Below, in pieces: positions 51,090 to 62,869 of a stretch of 64,000 nt of DNA. Positions within the stretch are counted from its first letter, which is position 1. Each line of letters begins with the position of its first letter. The position numbers and the translations under genes were made by a program. The notes beneath the pieces were generated by a model. It saw only the letters and a program-made list of their open reading frames with translations. It had not been told where the DNA came from and did not search any database. The stretch lies in NCBI GenBank assembly GCA_019916065.1, contig CM034234.1, positions 14,924,520 to 14,988,519 on the forward strand, given 5' to 3'. This DNA is from Vitellaria paradoxa (lineage: Eukaryota; Streptophyta; Magnoliopsida; Ericales; Sapotaceae).

Positions 51090-53066
51090 CACTACTAGAG
51101 AATTGAGCCTTGGCATGTCAAAAATTCGAGCGATTGCTAAAATATTACTCTCAGCAATTGCTTAGATTTGGGTCGCAATTGTGGCGTGTAAGTCATTATT
51201 GGCCAAAAATAAAAAAAAAAAAAACTTGGGCGACTGTCTAGCGATCGCTAAAAGCTATATTTGCGATTGCTTTAAACGGCCGCTTTGTGCGTAAAAATCC
51301 TTGCGAACCTCTTTTTCTTCTCGTCCTCTCTTTCACTCCATCTTTTTCTCCCCTTCTCCTCTGGTCTGGTCTGCTAGTTGTCCGCTGCTCTGCCGGTACT
51401 CTCTCTCTCTCTCTCTCTCTCGGGTAGAATATATTTACATGCACACACATATACATCTATTTTTTTTGTTTGTTTTTCTGATTTTATGTCCAAACGAAGG
51501 TTTTAAAGGTTGGTTCCATTTGAGTATTTCCATTTGATTTTCTGTCCAAACAAGGTATGTGGAAACTTTTTTTTAATTTTATTTTTTGTACTATTGGAAT
51601 TTTTTTTGATTTACTGTTCTTTTCTGTTTATAAATATATTTTTTAATTATTGTTAAAAATGCCATGCATGTGTGTTGGTTATTGTGTATATTATTGAAAG
51701 ATTGTTGGAATCTTTTGTGGATTTGTTTTAGGGATTTTTTAATTGTTGATAGAATGTATGGATTTTTTGGGGGGGGGGGGTTGTGTATTATATATGATGA
51801 AAGAGCATTTATTTTTTTGGGATTTTTTTGGCTATTGTGCGTATTGTTGAGAGTATATTGGGATTTTTTAAGATTTTTTTGGGGAGTTTTTGCTGTTGGA
51901 AGAATGAAAGAATGTTGGGATATTTTTTTGGGTTTTTTGGTGTATATTGTTCAAAGAGCATGAGTTTTTTTTTTTTTTTTTTTTGGGCTATTGTGTCTTT
52001 TGGAACTACATAAAAGAATGTTGGTTACTGTATACACATCATATTTTTTCTTTACTATAACTATTGGTTTTTCTATATTAGTTCAATGCTCGCTTGAACG
52101 AGCTTCCGGCGGAGGAGAAGGAGTCTGAGCCAAGGAATGATGAGATATTTCGCTTCATTGTCGGCCAGGACAGCCACGGATATACGCTCATATAGGGTGG
52201 TGGCATTGCACGCTTTGTGAGGTGAGTCATCCGGTACTGGCTCCTCTCAAGGCTTATTGTTTTCTATCGAGGAGGTCCTCCAGACCTTATGAATCGAGAT
52301 GGATGAGGAGAAGGCGCAGATGAGGGTAGAGATTATGGCCGAGATGGAGCATCACTACTCACGGAGCCAACTCCCTTCTTTGCGAATCCGGATGATTTCT
52401 ACTAGAGCTGATGATGACATCTTTTTTTTTTTTTTTTTTTTTCGTTTCTTAACTTGTCCCCTTGTGTATATATATATGTTTTTTTTATAAATGTAGAATT
52501 TTGTAAATATTAGTATTTTAATAAATTGTGTTAGCTTCTGTGGATTTTAATATTGTCTATTGATATTTGCTATACAAGTATATGATACAGACGCTATTAT
52601 AATAGAAAATAACTATTTTAAAAATTTTAGGGTGCCATTCCTAAATTACTTTAAAAAAATAAATATTTAAAAAATTTTTTATGTAATAAATAAGTTAATA
52701 ATAATAAAAAATTTAAAAAATAAAAAATAGCGACGCTATAAGCGGTCACCAAACAAAATTATTATTATTTATTTAAATTACATTGTAGTCGCCCAAATTA
52801 GTTTACAATGGGTTACGCGGGATATGGCAGGAAGGTGGCGCGAAACATTAGTAATTGCCTATAATAGTAAATTGGCGGTTGCTATTGCTTGATGTAATTA
52901 AACCACTGACGGTTGTTAAAGCGGTCGTTAAAACATGGTGACCGCTGTGTTGTGGTTGCTATTAGTCATTAGTGATGACATATTTGCGTCGACGATATGG
53001 CGGTCGCCACGTGGTCGCTAAAGACTACAACCAAGCCTTGGGCTAATGTTGCTTTTTCTAATAGTG
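51090..53066 (+). mobile_element. Non-autonomous CACTA element, unit 3
   Basis: Same termini and GTG target duplication (51087-51089 and 53067-53069) as the other units. The ORF1-like remnant is at about 52081-52422. The CT microsatellite is short, as in unit 2. Confidence 0.85.
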
Positions 53067-53069
53067 GTG

Positions 53070-55005
53070 ATCCAAAGAATGCATGTACCTAATAATATTT
53101 TACTAATTAGGGATAATTTGGTTAAAAGGGAACTATGATGGATGAGAAATCTTCGTTATGTGACGGATTTAAGGAACCCCAGAATCATTTATTTTTGAAA
53201 TATTTGCTAGACTAATGTGGTTTGGTTCTGGTCTAGGTTTTTTTTTTTTTTTTTTTTTTTTTGGGGTAATTGGTTCTCGTCTAGTTGTTTGATCATCTGG
53301 AGCTTGTCAAAGGAATGTTGGGGATTAAATTAGGAAATATTGAATAATGTGATTGTTGAAGGTGTGTTTAAAGTCCTCAAATTTCTAGACATGGCGTTGT
53401 TCTTTAGGAAGTCCTCTCATTGAATTTTATTAAAATATATAATATTGTATTGTGTGAATGTGAGAGATGGAGGGAGAGTGTGGACTAAAATGAAAATAAT
53501 TAAAACAAAATGAAATTATTGAGGAGTTGGGTAATAGTTTGTGATTGGTCCAGTCTTATTGGCAAGTTAAAAATATAACATTTTAAGTCATTAAATGTGG
53601 ATTAGTTGACTTACTATAAAAATTACTGTGTTACAGAATTTTAAAAAAAATGAAAAAGCAAAAGTAATTTTTTTGTATTACTAGCGAGTCTCAAAGAGGT
53701 TTAAATAATTAGTCCATAATAATATATTATTTAAGTAAAAGATTTAAACTCAAGCTTGGTTTGAAAAGAAAATAAGCCTACTTATTTTGATTTGGTGTAT
53801 TTTTGTTTTATATGATTTTTTATCAAAATTTTTATTTTTTGTAATTTTTAGCATGTTATTCACATCTATAACAAACGAAATTGTAAAAAAAAAATATTAA
53901 AATTAGAAAAAACAATTTTAATAAAAATAAAATAATTAAATTAAAATAAGAAAAGATAATTTCCTTCCAAACCTGATCTAAAAAATTATTATGTTTGAAA
54001 TATAAATTTGTAGAGGGAAAGAAAAATAAAGAAAAAAATAAAATTTATAATTTATGTAGTTTTTGTAGAATTAACCAAGTAAAAGTTAAATTTTGTTAAT
54101 AAATATCAATTTATTTTGGTCTTATTTTTTTAACTCATTAAAAAATTAAAATAAATTTAACTTTTTCATTTCATTTTGTATTCATATCAGTTTTTCTTTC
54201 TTTTTACAAAACCTAAGGTGCCATTTAGTATAACTGTTTTAGATATATTTTCAATTTTACATTTTTGAATTCAAAAAGGCTGAAAACATATTTGGTTATT
54301 CGTGTTTTCAAAAATTTGTTTTAAAAAATAGAAAATAAGTTTATACATGAAATGTAAAACGATTAAATCGTTTCAACATTTTTTGACTTAAAATAAAGAA
54401 AATCATAAAATACGAAAAAAGTGTAATTTTTTATTTTCTATATTTAAAAATTTTTAAAACATAAAAATATAAAATAAAAAATAAAAAATACAAATACAAA
54501 TCAAATGACAGGAGAGTCTTGTCAAACTTGACCTCAAAGTTGCATGAATCGGAACGTGATAAATGACCTACAGTGGGATGATAGCCGAAAGCTCAAATTA
54601 TTTGGGGACACGAGGGGAGGAGGCGGGTTATGTCTTGCATAAAACCCCAGAATCGAATTACACGTTCGATTTCGCTGGCACAGAGTCGACCGTTGATGTC
54701 TACAATGAAAATACATTTAACCAATTGTTTGTTTTTGCCAACAGGGACGAGACATGTTCAAGCATTTTTTCTACAAGTTGTCTCATACCGGGGGCGGCCG
54801 AATGCATTTTTTCTACAAGTTGTCTCATACCGGGGCCGGCCTCAGTTTGAAGGTTGGTTCCAAATTTTTAAATATCCTAAGTAGTCCATGCGAAAAAAAA
54901 ATCAAATTTATAAATATTTTAATTTTCTATAAACAAACTTATAATAATGTAAGCCTAATAAAAAAAATTATTTGGACCCATATTTCCAATCCAAATATCA
55001 AGAAG
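53070..55005. other. AT-rich DNA and 95-codon open frame, unit 3
   Basis: Counterpart of 15276-17209. The frame at 54563-54850 encodes the same peptide as in unit 1, with the doubled 14-residue tail. No other feature is seen. Confidence 0.45.
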
Positions 55006-55014
55006 GGTTAATTA

Positions 55015-56122
55015 CGCTAATACCTCTTCAACTATACTTGTTTTTTAATTTACTCATTCATCTATTAATTCTAATACTTTAACTCCCTCATCTATTTAAA
55101 AGAGATTCATTTGGAGACTGTTAAAAAAGTCCGTTAATATTTTATTTATTTATTATTCTTTAATTATTTCAATCTGTTTTGAATGTGATTATTACTTATA
55201 TATATTCAGATTTGGAACTTATGACTAGAGATTTGCATGTATTAGGTTAGATAAATCATTTTATTTTCTTTTATAAATTAAATAAATCAAAATTTTTTCT
55301 TGTCCCATCCAAAAAAAAAAAAAAGGGGGCTCGAACACAATTTTGATAAAGTATCCAACCAAATCAATTCTTAGATCTTAATAATAAATATTTTTATTTC
55401 TTCATTTTGTATTTATTATATATATTTAATTCTAACAATAAATAATAGAAAATATATCGTCAAAATTTGGTTTAAAATCTTAAGCCAAGTTTAAATAAAA
55501 AAAAGAACTAAATCAAATGAAAATGTTGCAAGATTAAAAACCCAAAATTATTAGGTTTAATTTAATTTTTTGATTTTCATTCGATTTTGCTTACCTTGTT
55601 TCTTAATACTGAATATTTTATTTTTATTTTTGGGTCAAGTTTTTTCTTTTTTTTTTTGGGGGTGGGATAAGAAAAAATCTGATTTATTTAATTTATAACA
55701 GAAAATCAAATTATTTATCTGACTTAACCCATGCAAACATCTATTGATAAATTTTAAATTTAAATATGTGAGTAATAATCACATTAAAAATAGATTAATA
55801 TAATTAAGAAACAATAAATAAATAAATAAATTAATTAACAGACTTTTTTAATTATTTCCAAAGGGAGCCCTTTTAAATAGGTGAGGAGGTTAAAGTGTTA
55901 AGTTTGATAAATGAAAGAGGTAAATTAAAAATCAGGTATAATTAAAGGGGTGAAAGTGTAATCTATTTTGATTAATAAATAAAAAGTTAACAAAACTTTA
56001 AAAAGTTTCCAAACGAAACTCCTTTTAAATAGATGATAGAGTCAAATTGTTAAAGTTAAAAGATGAATGGAGTAAACTAAAAAAACAAGTATAGTTAATG
56101 GGAGTGCTAGTGTAATTAATTC
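55015..56122. mobile_element. Foldback element, unit 3
   Basis: Same long inverted arms and doubled right arm. The near-duplicated 9-mers lie at 55006 (tatcaagaa) and 56123 (taccaagaa). Confidence 0.75.
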
Positions 56123-56211
56123 TACCAAGAATCTAAAAACAATCCGTGATAAAAGATACATTTCAACTCAAAGGCCACGTGAAAATTAAAAAAAAAATTA
56201 ATAAAAATCTA

Positions 56212-57969
56212 ATCATTCTTTATCTCTTAATTAGTTACGTATAAAAACTAAGTGTATTGTAATACCCTTTTACAAGAGAAAAAGTTTTGTACCACATACT
56301 TCCAGTAAAATAGTTCCATAGAGAATCTATTTTGAGAGGAAGTAGTAGTTTCTACTTCTACATTTTATATTTTTTTTAGACGAACCTGAACCATCTTTCT
56401 ATTGTAGTGCTAGGTCAATCATTTTTAACTTTTGTTTTTATTATATATACGTATATATCTTGATCTTGTATTAATTAATTGTATGATAAATATTGTTTTA
56501 ATTTAAGAGATATCTTGATCTTGTATTAATTACTTGTATGATAAATATTGTTTTAATTTAAGATGTCTAGTAGAAAATGTGAATTTGGATGTGAAAAATG
56601 AAAAAGAGGGGCTCTTGATATATTTAAGTGACATTAATAAAAGAAGTTAAATACTACACTAATAGAAAAATTAAATGAATTAATTATATTATAAATAAAA
56701 AATAGTTATAGTATTTTAATTAATCTTAAAAATAAAATTTTAATATATAATTTTTATATTTCAAAAGGCTAGAATAATTATTCTTAACATTGAGTCAGTC
56801 TTGCGAGTAGAGCGTTGCATGTGAGGGGGTGTGTTGGGATTTTATACCATATCAGTAAAATCAAGCCTCCTAAACTGATATAAGATCCAATGGAATATTT
56901 CCCCTAATAACCGAGTTTAAGTGGGATGCTTTAACATAATTGAAAGTTGGTATATTTGTAATTCAAGAGAATTAAATGCATGCATTTGGTTCCCTGGCCC
57001 AATTCTACTCTTGCTTATGGTGTTTGAGCTACGTGAAATTTTTAAATAAGCTTTACTTTAAGATGAATTACTAGTTTTTTCACTAATGACATGCTTGAAT
57101 CTTGAATTTGTGGAGGGAAAAGAAAAGTGAAAGGAAAATATAGGAAAACAAAATGTAATGAGAGGCAGTTAAATTAATTTATTGTTTTGATTAGGTTAGA
57201 AAAATAAGAAGCCAATGAATAAATATTTGTCAAAAAGTTTCAATTTTTATTTGATTAATCGTAAAAAAAAAATGAATATATATATATATATATAAGTAAT
57301 TTCATTTCCTTTCCATTTTCTTTTGCCTCAACAAATCCTTGACTCAAACATACTACATAAATAATTGAGAAAATCTTATGAGCTTGCAAGGTCCTTGTTA
57401 AATCATGACAGCTCATTTCATTCGCAGGCTAACCACGGGGTTCAAGAATTTGTTGATTTTTCAATTCGCAATGTGTTGTTGAGCATTTTGTGAAATGATA
57501 AATGATGAGTATGAAAAACTAAAATAATCAAATCAGGGCAAGATGTGGGCTCTGCTCTTCTTTTTCTATAAATTTGCTGTTACTCAAGCTTAGTGGCCCT
57601 CGGATCACTTGTGAAATGGAAACAAAACAAAGAATTTGCTCACTCACTTAACATGCTCAAGTCACCCCCGCATCCGCCATTTTGTATGAATGTCCTTTAG
57701 GACTTTGCTGAATGGGATTTCTCACATAATTTCCAAATATGGCATGGAAAAATTTCTCATGAAATTCATCATTTCTTGTGCCTTTATTTGTTTGTTTTTC
57801 TTGTTTATTCAGAATTAATTACACATTTTTTCCGCAGAATTATTTGAGACTATGATTATTGTTATTTTTAAATATCTATGGCCTGCTTAACTTGCGCATT
57901 TTCTTAGATTTTAAATTGGTGATTTTCATAAATGGCTCCAGCTCATATTGGTTCTTTTGATCCCCACAG
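56212..57969. other. Unit 4 head, AT-rich, no gene seen
   Basis: Matches the heads of the other units, including the 55-bp duplication. It carries no upstream ARL1 exon. Confidence 0.6.
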
Positions 57970-58854
57970 GCCTTATTGGAGATGCTATTTTCCTAATACT
58001 CAAGCAGTAATATATGTTGTTGATTCAAGTGACACCGATAGGCTGGTTATTGCAAAAGAGGAGTTTCATGCGATTCTGGAGGTATCTATCGCTGTTTTAT
58101 GCTTAATATGATATGAAAATCTGTTTTATGTGGGCCAAGGATCATTAGAAATTTGTGCGTTCACATTTTGGATAGCATGGTTGTCTCTGAAGGGGATGAC
58201 CATATTTTTGGAAGTTGGTGAGGTGTCAAAATCCCTAAGCATAGTACTTGAGTGTGGGATCTTATTCCATTTTATATTCTTTGACTGGTATTTTTTTTTT
58301 TTTTTTTGGGGGGGGGTGTAGAGGAAGCTTTACAGATATATAGTCACTTTTGTGCAGGCTGAAGATCCAGACTTACTTTTCTATTTGAATTTTGTAAATA
58401 GCTTAGAGTTGTAATTCGACCTTTGGATCTTTTTATGGATTGTATTGATGATCCTTTTATAAAATTTTGATTACTTATTGGAAAAAAAAAAGAAGAAAAA
58501 AAAAAATATCACAATCTGTTCACTAAAGAAGTTTTTTTAAAAAGAAACGGATGTAGCTCATTGATTCGTGTTGAAGCTTCCATATATTTACGGAAAGGGA
58601 CGCGTGAAGTGTAAGTGTGTCTTCAAGTGTTCAAATAATGAGGAAAGGGTGATTTTGGAGGCTATCAGCAACTTTCTTCCTAAGGTTATCTTTATAGTTC
58701 ATGATGTGAGATGTAATGCCAGAGACTGAGGTAAGAGTGCTATGCTACCTCTGGTCACCTGGTTGCTTGAATAATCTTAGTCTAGGTTCTGAAAAATGTA
58801 TTCATATGGCCTTTCTTTTCCTCTGTTATTTGCTCATGAAATTTATCTTTATTT

Positions 58855-58871
58855 ATTCAAGAAGGAAATAA
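58855..58871 (+). repeat. Left target-site duplication of the unit-4 LINE
   Basis: attcaagaaggaaataa, repeated without change at 62047-62063. Confidence 0.95.
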
Positions 58872-59101
58872 ATTCCGCCTATGTTTTTTTCATGGCCGGT
58901 CCCAAGCCTAGATAAATGAGGACGGTTGTGTTAGGTAGTCGACAACCAGCGTAAAACTTTGTCGAATTTTTTTATGGATTTTCTGACACCTAATGAGATT
59001 TCGTGGGGGCGTTCCCTACTTAGCGACGCACTGTATGGTCCGAGTACAGTGTTAAATAAGCAAGGACCGCTGCATCGGCGCCTGGGTGCGATGTTAAATA
59101 G
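58872..59101 (+). other. RTE 5' leader with short upstream frame
   Basis: Contains an ATG-started 63-codon frame (58959-59150) in a different frame from the main ORF, and a 42-bp-spaced direct repeat (tgttaaataagcaagg at 59050, tgttaaataggcaagg at 59092). The in-frame stop at 59099-59101 limits how far upstream the main protein could begin. Whether the short frame is translated is unknown. Confidence 0.45.
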
Positions 59102-59209
59102 GCAAGGGTCCTCGCACTTTCTTGGACGAGTGGGGGGGCAAGGAAGCTAGTCCAAAATAGAAGGCTGAGATTAGGTACTTGGAATATTGGGAGCTTAACT
59201 GGGAAACTT

Positions 59210-62017
59210 ATGGAAGTGGTGGATACAATGGAAAGGAGAAGAATCGCAATTGTTTGCTTGCAAGAGACGAAGTGGGTGGGACAGAAAGCTAAAGAGATTG
59301 AGAGGACTGGGTTTAAGTTATGGTATACGGGACTTAATAGATCGAGAAATGGGGTCGGCATAGTAGTAAGCAAAGACCTAAAGGAAGATATAGTTAATGT
59401 GAAACGCTGTGGAGATAGGATTATTGCAATTAAGTTAGTGTTAGGAGAAGAGATAGTAAATGTAATTAGTGCTTATGCCCCCCAGGTGGGCTTAGGAAAT
59501 GTACATAAGGAGAAGTTTTGGGAAGACTTAGAAAGAATGCTATTAGAGATACCTCAAGGAGAGATGGTCTTCATAGGAGGAGATTTGAATGGTCATATAG
59601 GACGCAACATAGATGGATACATAGGAGTACACGGGGGATATGGTTACGGTGATAGAAATGAAGAAGGGAAGGATATTTTGGAGTTTGCAGTGGCTTATGA
59701 TCTCATGGTGACGAACACCTTTTTTAGGAAGAGAGAGGAACATTTGGTGACTTATAAGAGTGGCTCCTCAAAGACACAGATTGACTTCTTCTTAACTAGG
59801 AAAAGAGATCGTGTAGCTTGTAAAGATTGTAAAGTTATACCGGGGGAGAGCTTGACTGCCCAACATAGGTTGTTGGTCATAGATGTGCAGTTTCAAAGGT
59901 GGGCTAGAAAAAAGAAGTCGTATAGATGCGCAAAGACTAAATGGTGGAACTTAAAAGGTGATAAGCAAGCAGCATTCAGGGAAAGAGTACTAGAGGAAAA
60001 CATTTGGACGGTAAATGAGAGTGCAAATATTATGTGGGATAAGGTAGCAAAGTGTATTAGGAGGGTAGGGAAAGAAGTTTTAGGAGAATCCAAAGGGAGT
60101 GCTCCGGCACAGAAAGAGGCATGGTGGTGGAACGAGGCCGTCCAAGACAAGATAAGAGTTAAAAGAGAGTGTTTTAAATCTTGGCAAAACGACCGAAATG
60201 AAGTGAACTTGGAGAGGTATAGAGAAGCTAGAAGAGAAACCAAAAAGGCAGTTAGTGAGGCTAAGGTAAAGACATTTGAGGATTTATATAGGCGACTTGA
60301 CACTACGGAGGGCGAAAGAGAGATATTCAAGCTTGCCAAATCTAGAGATAGACGGACCAAGGATTTAAACCAAGTTAAATGCATTAAGGATGAGGATGAA
60401 AAGGTATTAGTAAAGGAAGAGGAGATAAAGGAGCGTTGGAAGAGCTACTTCTACAACTTATTTAACGAAAGCAGTAGTAGTGACATACATTTGGGGCAGT
60501 TTACCACTTTTAGGGAAGAATTAAATTTTATGTTCTATAGGAGAATCAGTAAGAAAGAAGTAAAAGAAGTATTAAAAAGGATGAAGAATAGGAAAGCGGT
60601 TGGGTCAGATGGTATTCCTATTGAGGTTTGGAGGTGCTTAGGAGAGGATGGCATAAGTTGGTTGACAAAACTTTTTAATGTAGTGCTAAAGAGTAAGAAG
60701 ATGCTTGATGCATGGAGGAAAAGTATCCTTATACCCATATACAAGAACAAAGGAGATATTCAGAATTGTGCGAACTATCGCGGGATTAAATTGATGAGCC
60801 ATACAATGAAATTATGGGAGAGAGTTATTGAGAAAAGACTAAGAAGGACAACAAACGTTTCAGAGAACCAATTTGGTTTCATGCCTGGAAGATCAACCAT
60901 GGAGGCTATCTTTCTCTTGAGGAGGTTAATGGAACAGTATAGAGAAGGTCAAAAAGATTTACATATGGTGTTCATCGATTTAGAGAAGGTATATGATCGG
61001 GTTCCTAGGGAGATTCTATGGAGAGTATTGGAAAAGAAAGGAGCGTGTGTCGCATATATTGAGGCGATGAAGGACATGTATGATAGAGCCATGACATCTA
61101 TACGGACGACTGGTGGAGAGACTAATGAGTTCCCTATCACGATTAGTTTACATCAAGACTCAGCGTTAAGCCCGTACTTGTTTGCTTTAGTTATGGATGA
61201 GATTACAAGACATATTCAGGATGAGGTGCCGTGGTGTATGCTATTTGCAGATGATATTGTTTTAGTAGATGAGACGAGAGAAGGAGTGAATGCTAAGCTA
61301 GAATTGTGGCGGGATACGTTAGAGACAAAAGGGTTTAGGCTAAGCCGATGCAAGACGGAATATATGGAATGTAAGTTTAGTCAAAGTAGGATAACGAGTA
61401 GTATAGAAGTAAGTTTAGGCACACAAAAGATTGTAGAGAAAGATAAATTTAGGTACCTTGGATCTATGGTGCAACAAGATGGAGGGATTGATACTGATGT
61501 AAGTCACAGGATTCAAGCTGGGTGGACTAAATGGAGGAGTGCTTCAGGGGTTTTGTGCGACCGAAAAATCCCCCTTAAGGTGAAAGGAAAGTATTATAAG
61601 GTAGCGGTTAGACCAGCGTTGTTATATGGATCAGAGTGTTGGGCAGTAAAGCATAATCATGGTCAGAAGATGGCAGTTGCGGAGATGAGGATGCTAAGGT
61701 GGATGTGCAGGATTACAAGGAAAGATAGGATTAGGAATGAGGAGATTAGAGGCAAAGTAGGAATAGCACCAATTGACGATAAAATGAGAGAAAACCGATT
61801 AAGATGGTTTGGCCATGTTAGAAGGCGTCTAGCAGAGGCACCTGTTAGAAGGTGTGAAAGTATGGAGATTGTCAGGAGTAGGAGAGGTAGAGGAAGACCC
61901 AAGAGAAGCTGGAAAGAAACTATTAAACATGACCTGACCTACCTAGATTTATCGGAGGACATGCCCCTAAATAGATCTAATTGGCGTCGACAAATCCATA
62001 TAGCCGACCCCACCTAG
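59210..62017 (+). CDS. RTE LINE endonuclease/reverse transcriptase (935 aa from first ATG)
   Basis: The protein nicks target DNA and copies the element RNA at the nick. The N-terminal APE-type endonuclease shows QET (E19), GGDLNGH (123-129), an SSKTQIDFF segment (186-194) and [10 protein letters not shown] (217-226). The RT domain follows: GSDGIP (465-470), [10 protein letters not shown] (507-516), [11 protein letters not shown] (553-563), motif [11 protein letters not shown] (587-596), motif [12 protein letters not shown] (648-658) and motif C FADD (679-682). The C-terminal [10 protein letters not shown] (864-873) is typical of plant RTE proteins. The open frame continues upstream to 59102 and there encodes [14 protein letters not shown], the first endonuclease motif, so the true start is probably before this ATG and not a plain in-frame AUG. 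Val in motif A and Asp in motif B replace the usual Ala and Gly, so activity is doubtful. Confidence 0.9.
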   Translation: MEVVDTMERRRIAIVCLQETKWVGQKAKEIERTGFKLWYTGLNRSRNGVGIVVSKDLKEDIVNVKRCGDRIIAIKLVLGEEIVNVISAYAPQVGLGNVHKEKFWEDLERMLLEIPQGEMVFIGGDLNGHIGRNIDGYIGVHGGYGYGDRNEEGKDILEFAVAYDLMVTNTFFRKREEHLVTYKSGSSKTQIDFFLTRKRDRVACKDCKVIPGESLTAQHRLLVIDVQFQRWARKKKSYRCAKTKWWNLKGDKQAAFRERVLEENIWTVNESANIMWDKVAKCIRRVGKEVLGESKGSAPAQKEAWWWNEAVQDKIRVKRECFKSWQNDRNEVNLERYREARRETKKAVSEAKVKTFEDLYRRLDTTEGEREIFKLAKSRDRRTKDLNQVKCIKDEDEKVLVKEEEIKERWKSYFYNLFNESSSSDIHLGQFTTFREELNFMFYRRISKKEVKEVLKRMKNRKAVGSDGIPIEVWRCLGEDGISWLTKLFNVVLKSKKMLDAWRKSILIPIYKNKGDIQNCANYRGIKLMSHTMKLWERVIEKRLRRTTNVSENQFGFMPGRSTMEAIFLLRRLMEQYREGQKDLHMVFIDLEKVYDRVPREILWRVLEKKGACVAYIEAMKDMYDRAMTSIRTTGGETNEFPITISLHQDSALSPYLFALVMDEITRHIQDEVPWCMLFADDIVLVDETREGVNAKLELWRDTLETKGFRLSRCKTEYMECKFSQSRITSSIEVSLGTQKIVEKDKFRYLGSMVQQDGGIDTDVSHRIQAGWTKWRSASGVLCDRKIPLKVKGKYYKVAVRPALLYGSECWAVKHNHGQKMAVAEMRMLRWMCRITRKDRIRNEEIRGKVGIAPIDDKMRENRLRWFGHVRRRLAEAPVRRCESMEIVRSRRGRGRPKRSWKETIKHDLTYLDLSEDMPLNRSNWRRQIHIADPT

Positions 62018-62869
62018 TGGGAAAAGGCTTGGTTTGGTTGGTTGGTATTCAAGAAGGAAATAATCGCATGTGAAACATAATCCTTGACAGAAATGAACAG
62101 ATAAAAGAATTTATGTTACTTACCAAAAAAAAAAAGGAATTTATGTTGTCAACTACAATTATTTTGGGACTAAGGCTTCATTGAGTTGAGCTGAGCAAGA
62201 AGGAAATACTAATCCCTTTGTTGGTTCCTGTTTTGTCTTGGTTTTGCAATTGTCATACCTTTTTTTTTTTTTTCCTTAGAACACGAGTTCATGTGCTTTT
62301 GTTTTTGGTCAGGAAGAAGAGCTGAAAGGTGCCGTTGTTCTCATTTTTGCAAACAAACAGGTGCATCTTATTATCCCCCCCCCCCCCCCCCTTTTTCCCC
62401 TGTGAATAAAGAGTAAAATAATTGACAAATGAAATTGTACATGTTCCGTGGATGTAAGAGCATCTTTACAGACCACCTTAAAGATGTGGATTTCCTTTTT
62501 CCCTTTTATCTTCCGGTTGACAGGATCTTCCTGGTGCACTTGATGACGCTGCAGTGACCGAGGCCTTGGAGCTGCACAAGATAAAAAACCGCCAGTGGGC
62601 TATTTTTAAAACTTCTGCGATAAAAGGGGAAGGCCTATTTGAGGGTTTGGACTGGTAAGCTTGACTTTTTGATGAAAGTATTGGTTCTTCTGTGTTTGGG
62701 CATTAGTGCTTCTGGATTAATTGCTTATAAGCTCCAGCATTCTCAAATACTGCTTTCATGATGTACAAAATTTGTTTGATTTCTGGTTCTAAGAAAGCCT
62801 TGCTCAAGTCTAGTAATAATTACCTGCTTTTATAGGTTGAGCAATACATTGAAGTCTGGAGGTGGCTAG

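Larger units (their letters stand above)
37310..56211 (+). repeat. Tandem array unit 3 (LINE-containing, 18.9 kb)
   Basis: Same organisation as unit 2. It shares several variants with unit 1 downstream of the LINE (actagtccc near 43212, attgcgtataagc near 43711, cacgtggc near 44450) where units 2 and 4 agree with each other. It has private changes, including a short insertion with cctatttgtgattctgg near 46309. Single-base losses are especially dense from about 39.65 to 42.85 kb. Confidence 0.95.
58872..62046 (+). mobile_element. RTE-clade LINE, full length, unit 4 (3,175 bp)
   Basis: The element runs from attccgcctatg to the ttggt-type 3' repeats, between perfect 17-bp target duplications. 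It has a 5' leader with the plant RTE head (ggccggtcccaagcc), one long ORF with endonuclease then reverse transcriptase, a very short 3' UTR and no poly(A) tail, which together fit the RTE clade rather than L1. It lies in sense orientation within an ARL1 intron. This is the only copy in the window with an unbroken long frame. Confidence 0.95.
57970..62869 (+). pseudogene. ARL1: ARL1 last four coding exons, unit 4, frame intact, LINE in intron
   Basis: Exons lie at 57970-58081, 62313-62360, 62524-62654 and 62836-62869, all the same lengths as in unit 1 and in one frame. The encoded C-terminal half of ARL1 is unchanged, including [12 protein letters not shown] and the [10 protein letters not shown] end. 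I call it a gene fragment because the P-loop, switch regions and promoter are missing from the unit, and the preceding 18 kb is another copy of the same 3' part. It could still serve as an alternative terminal exon set if transcription reads through. The first intron here is lengthened to about 4.2 kb by the LINE. Confidence 0.75.

Noticed and set aside
59893..60384. 163-codon minus-strand frame within the LINE
   Set aside because: It is antisense to the endonuclease-RT coding region and exists because of codon bias there. It has no family resemblance.
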